Made by a program: the position numbers and the translations under genes. A stretch of 50,584 bases of DNA. Origin: Clostridia bacterium (GTDB lineage Bacteria; Bacillota; Clostridia; Christensenellales; UBA1242). Of this stretch, positions 7,147 to 16,100 are shown in pieces (within the stretch, counting starts at the first letter, position 1; each line of letters starts with the position of its first letter). The stretch lies in assembly GCA_017481235.1 (NCBI GenBank), contig JAFUPL010000034.1:1-50584 (forward strand), read 5' to 3'. The notes under the pieces were generated by a model that saw nothing but the letters and a program-made list of their open reading frames with translations, was not told the origin of the DNA and searched no databases.

Positions 7147-7674
7147 ATGAAGTATTTGCCTATTTTTTTATTTTTATTATTATGTGGAGGTGTGTTTATT
7201 TTTAATTCAAACTCAAAGCAATCGGAGTATGATTATTTGCGTGTACATATTAGAGCAAACTCAAATAGTGAGATTGACCAAAATATTAAATATATTATTA
7301 AAGATGAGGTTGTTGATTATATAACTCCATATTTAATTGATTGTGACACTAAGCAAAAAAGCATTGATACAATCACTTTGCTACTTAAAGATATTGAAAA
7401 TGTTTGTGATAATATATTAATTAAAAATGGATTTACATATACTTCCAATGCAAAAATTGATGCGGAAAAATTTCCAACACGCTCATACGATAATATTACA
7501 CTTGAAGCGGGTGTTTATGATGCGCTAATTATTGAACTGGGGACTGGCAAGGGTGATAACTGGTGGTGTATTGTTTATCCGCCTTTATGTTTTGTGAATA
7601 AAAGCGAAACAAACGCACACAATATACAATATCAATCGTATTTGATAGAGATTATTAAAAAATATTTTAATTAA
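7147..7674 (+). CDS. spoIIR: Stage II sporulation protein R
   Basis: 175 residues. SpoIIR is made in the forespore under SigF, is exported, and triggers the protease SpoIIGA to activate SigE in the mother cell. An N-terminal signal or anchor helix (about 3-20) is followed by the family blocks LRVHIRANSNSEIDQNIKY (about 31-49) and the C-terminal NWWCIVYPPLCFV (about 138-150). The ATG at 7147 has AAGGAG in front. Only 9 nt separate its stop from the sleB start, so spoIIR, sleB and ypeB look like one transcription unit. It is somewhat shorter than the Bacillus protein. Confidence 0.92.
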   Translation: MKYLPIFLFLLLCGGVFIFNSNSKQSEYDYLRVHIRANSNSEIDQNIKYIIKDEVVDYITPYLIDCDTKQKSIDTITLLLKDIENVCDNILIKNGFTYTSNAKIDAEKFPTRSYDNITLEAGVYDALIIELGTGKGDNWWCIVYPPLCFVNKSETNAHNIQYQSYLIEIIKKYFN

Positions 7675-7683
7675 GAGGTGTGT

Positions 7684-8373
7684 ATGAAAAGGTTAAAGAT
7701 TTGTTTGACCACACTTGCGGTGCTGTCGTGTGTGTTTATTACTGGTGGACAAGTGTACAAGCAAAGCAAAGTGGTGCAACCTGTTGCGGTTGCTATTGAA
7801 AGCGTTGACGCTGCGGTTGCGGATACAAAGGAAGTGCAAAAGGTGCTAAAAAAGTGGGGATATTATACGGGCAGTGTAGATGGTATTAATGGTCCGTTAA
7901 CTAAGGCAGCTGTTAAAAAATTTCAACGAAAGTATGGTTTGACTGCTGACGGGATTGTTGGACCTTTGACTGCAGCCAAGATGGGCTTGAGTGTTAAAGG
8001 AGCGTCAAGTTCTAGTTACAATAATAATGACCTATACTTACTTGCAAAATTAGTACATAGCGAAGCGCGTGGTGAAAGTTATACGGGGCAAGTCGCAGTG
8101 GCTGCAGTGGTGTTAAATCGTGTAGATGATTCACGTTTTCCTAATACAATTGCTGGCGTAATTTATCAACCATGGGCATTTACGGCGATTAATGATGGTC
8201 AATTTAATTTAGAACCAAATCAAACGGCATATCAAGCGGCGCGTGACGCTATGAATGGTTGGGACCCAACATATGGTGCGGTATATTACTATAATCCAAG
8301 AACTGCTACTAGTAGTTGGATTAGAAGTACTAAAACTGTAACCGTGATTGGTCAGCACGTATTTTCGGTGTAA
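7684..8373 (+). CDS. sleB: Spore cortex-lytic enzyme SleB (peptidoglycan-binding + Hydrolase_2)
   Basis: 229 residues. SleB is a lytic transglycosylase that degrades muramic-lactam-containing cortex at germination. A signal peptide (about 1-25) is followed by a PG_binding_1 domain (about 48-102; VQKVLKKWGYYTG and DGIVGPLT) and a Hydrolase_2 domain (about 118-229). LAKLVHSEARGESYTGQ contains the expected catalytic Glu, and AVAAVVLNRVDDSRFP follows. I start at the ATG at 7684 because AGAGGTG lies just upstream; a GTG at 7678 overlaps that site. ypeB starts 10 nt after the stop, the classic sleB-ypeB pair. Confidence 0.93.
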   Translation: MKRLKICLTTLAVLSCVFITGGQVYKQSKVVQPVAVAIESVDAAVADTKEVQKVLKKWGYYTGSVDGINGPLTKAAVKKFQRKYGLTADGIVGPLTAAKMGLSVKGASSSSYNNNDLYLLAKLVHSEARGESYTGQVAVAAVVLNRVDDSRFPNTIAGVIYQPWAFTAINDGQFNLEPNQTAYQAARDAMNGWDPTYGAVYYYNPRTATSSWIRSTKTVTVIGQHVFSV

Positions 8374-8383
8374 GGAGTGAAGT

Positions 8384-9814
8384 ATGAAAAGTTCAAATAA
8401 AATTGAAGAAAAGATTGAAAAAACAACAACAAAAAGGGACTTGGGTGAAGACAATAAACGTGAAAAAAAGATGTCTACCGCGCAAAAAATGTTGCCAATA
8501 CTTATCACGTCTATAGTAGTGCTTGTTATTGCACTTGGTGCTACATTGATTGCTTTCTTTCAATTGAAAAAGACGGACGAGCAAAGCAATAAGACGTTAG
8601 AAAGTGTTTACTCAAGTTCCTATTATTCAATGGTGGATAGTGTAAATAATTTGCAAGTTAGCGCGGATAAGTTTGAAACCGTTACAACCAGCGAGGCACA
8701 ACGTGATTTGTTAAGAGATATGGAGCAAGATTGCGCATATGTTGTGGCGGGGCTTAGCGTGCTTCCAATTGATGTGGAAAATAGTAATTCCGCTATCAAG
8801 TTTTTCAACCAAGTTAGTGGAATGTGTGAAGCGTATATTAAAACGATTGACAAAGGTGAAAGTTTGTCACCCGAACAATTATTATTGGTAGACAAGGCGG
8901 AATACGCTTTGTCTATTATCAAATCAAAATTAAATACTCATAATGATATGGTGCGTAAGGGCGATTATGAATTTATCTCCGTGGGCGTGTTTAATGATGA
9001 TGGTGTTACACAATTTTCAAATTCAATAGGTGATTTAACCGCTACCGAAGTGGATTATCCAACAATGATATTTGACGGACCATTTTCTGATTCGCTTGAA
9101 AATAAACAAATTAGAGGATTGAGTGAAGAGGAAATTACCAAAGAGCAAGCGGAAGATTATTTAAGAAATACTGTTTATCAAGACCAAGAGGTTGAAATTG
9201 AATATGTGAACGAAACCGACGGTGATTTTGTTACCTATGATTTTAAAATTACAAAAAACGATAAAGAGTATATGGCGCAAGTGACCAAACGACAAGGAAT
9301 ATTACTAACTATTTTAGGATATGCGGAAAGTGGTGAACCTAATATTTCAAGTGAAAAAGCACAAGAATTGGCAGAAGGCTTTGCAAATAAAGTTGGTTTT
9401 GGGGACCTTACAACCACGTGGCTTGAAGTAAAGGATAATATTGCGTATATCAATCTTGCTCCAACTCAAGATGGGGTTGTATTGTATCCGGATTTGGTTA
9501 AAGTAAAAATAGATATGTTTGCTCAAGATGTAATTGGTTTTGAAGCAAAAAATTATGCCTTTAATCATGTTGAAAGGACTTTTGAAACAAGTATAACTTT
9601 GGAAGAGGCGGAAGAAAAATTGGGATTTGATTATATTGTGCTAAATACTCGTAAAGCAATTATTGCGCTTGAAAACGATATTGAGGTTGCGGTGTATGAA
9701 TTTGCTTGCGAGCGCATTGGAGGACTTTTCTATTATTATGTTGATGCTAATACTGGAAATCTTGTTCAAATATTAAAAGTTGTTGACTCAAACGGAACTC
9801 CATTGCTAATTTAA
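8384..9814 (+). CDS. ypeB: Germination protein YpeB
   Basis: 476 residues; YpeB is needed for SleB to be held in the spore inner membrane and controlled. A charged cytoplasmic N-terminus (about 1-38) precedes a transmembrane helix (about 40-62, LPILITSIVVLVIALGATLI). A helical domain and PepSY-like repeats follow toward the C-terminus (for example SSEKAQELAEGFANKVGF, and FYYYVDANTGNLVQILKV at the end). AAGGAG precedes the ATG. The cytoplasmic tail is unusually long and Lys/Glu-rich. It is the last gene of the unit; a terminator lies about 70 nt downstream. Confidence 0.92.
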   Translation: MKSSNKIEEKIEKTTTKRDLGEDNKREKKMSTAQKMLPILITSIVVLVIALGATLIAFFQLKKTDEQSNKTLESVYSSSYYSMVDSVNNLQVSADKFETVTTSEAQRDLLRDMEQDCAYVVAGLSVLPIDVENSNSAIKFFNQVSGMCEAYIKTIDKGESLSPEQLLLVDKAEYALSIIKSKLNTHNDMVRKGDYEFISVGVFNDDGVTQFSNSIGDLTATEVDYPTMIFDGPFSDSLENKQIRGLSEEEITKEQAEDYLRNTVYQDQEVEIEYVNETDGDFVTYDFKITKNDKEYMAQVTKRQGILLTILGYAESGEPNISSEKAQELAEGFANKVGFGDLTTTWLEVKDNIAYINLAPTQDGVVLYPDLVKVKIDMFAQDVIGFEAKNYAFNHVERTFETSITLEEAEEKLGFDYIVLNTRKAIIALENDIEVAVYEFACERIGGLFYYYVDANTGNLVQILKVVDSNGTPLLI

Positions 9815-9880
9815 TTAAATAAAAATATGTAGAAAATATAAAAAATAATATTTAATAAAAAATATTACAAAATAAAATAA

Positions 9881-9916
9881 AAAAATAGGCAAATTTATTA
9901 TTTTTGCCTATTTTTA
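9881..9916 (+). terminator. Terminator of spoIIR-sleB-ypeB
   Basis: AAATAGGCAAA pairs with TTTGCCTATTT around an 8- to 10-nt loop, followed by T-rich sequence (9910-9915). It is the only clear hairpin in the first part of the A+T-rich spacer 9815-10144. Confidence 0.8.
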
Positions 9917-10088
9917 CTATAAAAATTAAAATGATTTAATATTTTAGATTTTATTATTTTTAAGCATTATTTTGCCATTTTTTCAATAATTTAATACTTT
10001 TTAAATTTATTTATGTGTGGTGTATTTGTAAATATTGCAAATTTGTAAAATAATATATACTTTTTTAGTTATTTATTTGCTTAATATG

Positions 10089-10117
10089 TTGATTTTGTGG
10101 TATTATAATAATATATA
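10089..10117 (+). promoter_or_regulatory. Candidate promoter of the 2,886-residue surface protein gene
   Basis: TTGATT (10089-10094), a 17-nt spacer and TATATA (10112-10117) precede AAAGGAAA and the ATG at 10145. A TATAAT at 10104-10109 is an alternative -10 with a weaker -35. Between the ypeB terminator and this point the 330-nt spacer holds only A+T-rich sequence. Confidence 0.4.
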
Positions 10118-10144
10118 TTTTACTAAAGTAAAAGGAAAGCATTT

Positions 10145-13100
10145 ATGAAGGGGAAAAATAAATTAATCTTAATGTTTTTATCGATTATAGCACTTGTGGC
10201 GACAAGTGTAGGTTTTGCGTTATTTAATGAGGCGGACAACATTAGGTACGCAAAGGCGACAAGCGTTGAAGCATTTACCGCAGAACTTGAAGGTGGGGTA
10301 ATATTCTCGGCTGAACGTGTTTACATCGCGGAAAATGAAGTCGATACGCAAACTGCATTAAAATATCAAGGTTATGATTTTAAGTCAATACAAACAAATA
10401 AAGGAACTCACTATTTTGGTGATTATGCATTACGTAATCAAATTGGTGACGACAATAGTCATAAGCACATTATTGCAGATGGCCAGTTTGTTATGGTTGA
10501 TGATAATGCTAGATATTCGGCAACTACTACAAGTAACGAAACCGTCAATGTAAAACAAGGCATTATGGTTACTTTAGGTGGATACTATAATGATGGTGAT
10601 GGCAATTATGTAACAAATGGCGTAAATACTGGTGCTAATATCAGTTATATTTCGGCGCAAGCGACTTTAAATGGTAAACCTGTGGAAAACTTGCCTAGCG
10701 CTAGAGGTTATCAAAATTCAATTTATGAAGATTTTACTCAAGACTTTACTTGGTTTATTATTCCTAACGAAAGTACAGAAGGTCATTATGAAATTAGTTT
10801 CTTGTACGAAGCGGACGGTCAAGCGTTACGTTATGATTTTGATTTTTATTTACTATTACACTCTAAATATGAGCAAAAAGTTGAGGTTGGGGAAGGTCTA
10901 GAATATACCTCCAATCCTACGATGAATATAGTTCCTACAAGCAATAATAATTATAATTTCTTTATTGGTTCAAGTTTAAATTATCCAACACTTACTTTTG
11001 ACTATGCAAGATACGATTTGGAATATACTCATATTAGCGGAGATGTTACAACTACCGTTAAATTTGATTATGATGAAAGCACTCAAATGATTACATTGTC
11101 TAAAAAGGTGTATAATGATGAAGAAGTTGACCAGTATCAAATTGATACCGACAAAACAAATACTATAATAACATTAATGTTTGCCGACCATGGTAAATAT
11201 ACTTTTAAATTTAATTACATATATAATTATCAAGGCGAAAATATTTTAATAGATAAAGAACAAATCCCTTTTGATGATATGACTTTGACAATTCATGGTT
11301 ATCAATTAAAATATTCAAAAACTGGTTTTGCTAGCGCGGATATGACGTATTTGGAAATTTACAAAAATAACACAATGTTTATACTTGTTAATGGATTTGT
11401 TAATGCTGATGATGAAAAAACTGGCGACAACTTGGGTATAAACTACAAATTAATTAATAATGACAACTATATTACTGGCACAATAGCAAATAGCAAAACC
11501 GCGAGTATTATAAATGATGAAGTAATAACCGATATTGCAAGTGATTTAAATTCAAAAATTGATGATGACGAGATAGAATATCAACAAACAGATAGGGGAT
11601 TGTGGTTAACCTTAAATGATGACTATTATTTAACAAGTAAAGCAGACGATGCTACGATTAAAGAAAGTTTCTATTATTACCATCCAAGCAAGAAGATAAC
11701 TTCCAGATTTGTTAACGGTGAGGAAAACGCAAAAGGAGAAGAGGGGACTTTTGACAATAAAACCCAGTTTACAAAGGTAACTACATTTACCAAACCTGGT
11801 TACTATCTAGTTCAAGTAAAGTATAGATATAATAAGGACGATAGTGGTGCTGAGAAAGAAGCGGGACAATATTTTGCCTTCCAAATAACCGCAACTACAC
11901 CGCTATTAGAGTTGTACAAAACTACTAAAGAAACTTGGTCGACAAATTTACTAAAAGACAAGGACTATTTTGATTTTTACGCACACGAATACACAAACAA
12001 TAATGTATATGCCGATTGGGAGGAAACTGATGTGTTTGAATCGAAAGTTGTGGGTAAATTATATTATTCTGAAGGTCAATATGCGTCAGAAAGCGCTTTA
12101 AAAGCGGTTGCTAATGGAGTGGGAAGTTCAACAATTAAAAAGGTTGACTATGAAAAGAAGACTGTAATTACGGAAAGTGGTGCATATCTATTGGTGTTGG
12201 AAGTTGAAAGGTCAGCAACAAAAACTTATACATACTTTACTATCGATAAAGAAGCGATAAGCGGACTTCAAGTTTATGAAGTGGCAACAGGCACAGTTGA
12301 TAATCGCGCAATTTATAGTATTAAGCAAGACTTAGATTTAAACTATGTAACTCATACTTCAAAGGGTGTGATAGACACTATATTTACTATCGATTGGGCA
12401 GACAAACGAAGTGGTGCTAAAATAAGTGCAAATTATGAGTTTACTCCATTTGTTAAAACCAATCAAAGCATTGCTGGAAATTCAATTTTGATTGAGCAAG
12501 GTTCAAATACGTACAAATATATAATTAACGAGTATAGTATTGGTGAATCTTCTAAGGAAATTGAAATACATAAACCTACTAGTTTGAATTCGGCATTGGA
12601 TATCAACAACATACTAACCGACCAAGGTATTTATAAATTTAATTTAAAAGACCAAGCGGGCAATAAATTGACATATATAGTTGTTGTAGACAGAACAGAA
12701 GGCGTTGTAAATGCTACTTATGGCGATGCAAATCAAGAAGGGGTTAAAAATCCTTATATTAGCGGTCAATTGGTGGCGGACTATGTTGAACTTGAATGGG
12801 GTACACATAAAGCATTAAATTTAGGTGCTGAAGCAAGTGAAAATGTAATAATTAGCAAATTATTAAATAATGTAGAAATAGATAATTATTATGCTGAAAG
12901 TGGAAACAATTTATTTGCTTTACGCAATATGTTCCAACAACAAAGTGGACAAAATTTATTTATAGTTGAAAATAATTATACTGAAATACAATTAGTGCCA
13001 GTTTTATCAAATCCTAATTCTTATATTATAACCAAAAACGGAACAAAGCAAATAAAATATGCTAACGGAGTTACGGTAACTGGTTGGGACGATAAAGCAA

Positions 13101-16100
13101 ATGCATGGTTTGATAACGCAACCAATATGGGCATTAAAATTAATGTGGACAAAAAAGCAGGTCACATATATAACTTTACAATGGTTGGTAACAATCAAGT
13201 AACTGCTAAATCAAATACTAATTTTATAGTTCGTATAACTCCAGATGAGGCGTTGGGCGAAATATATTCATCAAGTTCGGACGATGGGTATTATAACAAT
13301 TTAGTAAGAAGTAACGGTGTTGAAACTGAGTACAATGATGACGGAAGTATTAAGTATGAAACCTACTATCAAGAACAAGCGTCAGATGATGGAGTGTTTG
13401 TATTTGAATGGGTGGCAGATGATGAAAAGTTTAAAGTGATAGAGGTTAAGTACAATTATTATCAATTAATGGACCAGTCTGCTTTAAATATGGTAACTGA
13501 CAAAACCCAATATCCATATTATCCATATAAATATGTAAGTACTAATTATATATTGCAAACTGAAAAGAATGATTCAGACTTGATTGAAATTACGTCTAAG
13601 TATAGCAAAACCGACCGAATAAGCGAAGACGGTCAAACTAAAAAAGTAAACCAAAGTGACCCAATTAATTTGGCGTACGAAACTTATCGTAAAGATGACG
13701 GAACGCTTACTTCTAAAAAGGTTACTCAAACAGGACTATATATTATTACCCGAACCATATCAATTGATGGTCAAACCGGTGAATACTCTTATGCATTCTT
13801 TGTTGATAGAAATATGATTGTTGGATATTCAATTTCAGACATTAAGCAAAAGGTGGTAGGTCAATTTATACACGTGGCAATGCCTAATAGTAAAGGTGAG
13901 GTGTATTATGATAATTTCACTAAGCAAGGTGTAAACACTTTAACTCAAACCGTTAAAGTTGCTGGAAAAGATGAAAAGATTAATGTGTATTTGGAAACCA
14001 ACAAATTGCCTACTAAAATACAAGTGCCAAGCGGTAAATATGTTTCAGGTAAATATGACACATCTGGAAATGAGGTTGATGAAAGTAACATTGTTGCAAC
14101 TTCATATAAAAACTTAAAATTAAAATTAAGTGTATATTTCTATGATGATTATGGAGTGTTGGGTACTAAAGGTGAATTTTTCAAACTTATGGACACAATC
14201 ACATGGGATAAAGATGAGTATATAAACTTAAGTTTTAATAATGTAAATGATGGAGTTATTACTAAATTTAAAAATGCACGTATACATACTGAGGATAACA
14301 GTTTAAGCGTTCCTGGCGTGTATGTGTTTGTAATTGAGGATACCGTAGGTATCAAACTTGAAGATTTTGAAGTAGCAGATGTTAATAGTTTTGTGTTTGG
14401 TATAAAATTAACCAATCAAGAACCAGTTGCTGATTTATATAGTTATAGTGAAATTAATGAAAAATCTAGCGAACCAATATACGCAAGAGATGATAAAGTA
14501 TTGTACACTAATCAACAATTTGTCGACTTTGAAATTCCAGTGGAAGAACTAAAATCTTATGACGCACAATTGGATATTGCGAGTATTGAAATTCGCCGTT
14601 CAACCAATTCGTCTTCTGGAGATGTGTGTTGGTTAAAATTAAAATCAAGCACGGGCGAAAATGGTTTTGTTGTTGATACTAGCGGAATTATTAAGTCAAT
14701 ACATAATCCTAATGGCAAAGATTATGTGGAATTTATATATGATGAAAATAATAAATTGATAAAATACATTATTCATTTAGACACTGGTTTAGAAGTGGTT
14801 GACAATCAAATAGTTTCATATAAAGAATATGTTTATACTATTAACATTAACTATGTATTAAGCGACCCAAAATATTATCAATATATAAGCACTAGTAAAG
14901 ACGAAAAGGGAAACGAAACTTCAACAAGAAAGCAATTTTATTTCTCTACATACAAAGTGGTGATTGACCGTACTCCAAATAGCACAAATCTAGATGCTTT
15001 AATGGAAACTCAAGGAAATTACTTTGAAGGTTATCATCAATGGTTGGCAAAACAAAATCGTGTTGAAGCAAGCGAAAATATCAATAAAACTTTTGCGTAT
15101 CGTAGCACTGAAACAGTAAAAGATTATTATGGTTTAGCAAATGCATTGTACTATCAATTTGCAAGCGAAGATGGTTCAAATTTATCAAATCAAGCAATGT
15201 ATGCATTAAATATAGATTATGATAGCAAGTTGAATACGCAAGGTTTGTCTTCGATTTACTATAGAAAATTAGATTTTGATGATGATGCAATTGTTGCAAA
15301 TTCACGTATGGGCTTGTTGCCAATTACTGAAACATATTTTAAAACTACCGAGTACTATACATTTAATGAAAGTTTGACTGCATATTCATTCTATTCGGCA
15401 AATAGTATCACATATTATCGTACAATAATGGAAATAGATGTTACAGACGAGTCAATATATAACAATAATTGTGGAGTATTTTACGAAATAATTGAAAAAG
15501 ATATGGCGGGCAACCTTACTCAATATGTGGTGTATTTTGCTCCTCAAACTATGGAAGATGTGTCAATTACGATTAACGGTCAACTTGTTGGAAGCAATAA
15601 TAGTAGTGATAGTAATTCAACAACCACTACTTTACCAACTGTTACTCTTAAGAAAGGTGGTGGCGATAGCAAAACATTTATAGGTATTAGTAGCGTTGAT
15701 GCTGTAAGCAAAATAGCAACCGAAATTACATCAAGTGCACGCGACACGGAAGGATATTATCCATATTATGGAAACATTAATATATATAATTCAAAGCGTG
15801 AAAATATAAAGACTATATATGTAAATTCTACTTCTCAACATGCTGAATATGATGCTGAAAATCATGTATACACAAAGCAAGGAATTGAAAGTGAAATTTA
15901 TAATGCTATCAAAGGACAAGGTAATTATACTATTGAGTATATTAATGTATTTGGCGAACGTTTTAGTGCGATTGTCAACAATTACACCGATTATCACAAC
16001 TTAAATATAGGGTCTCTTCAAGCAATACAAGATTATATGGGTCAATGGTACATAACTTTTGACGAACTAACAACTGAAGTTGATGAAACTACTTATTGGC

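Noticed and set aside
10671-10901. Overlapping small frames inside the giant genes and on opposite strands
   Set aside because: They lack ribosome sites and plausible protein composition and follow the codon phase of the real genes.
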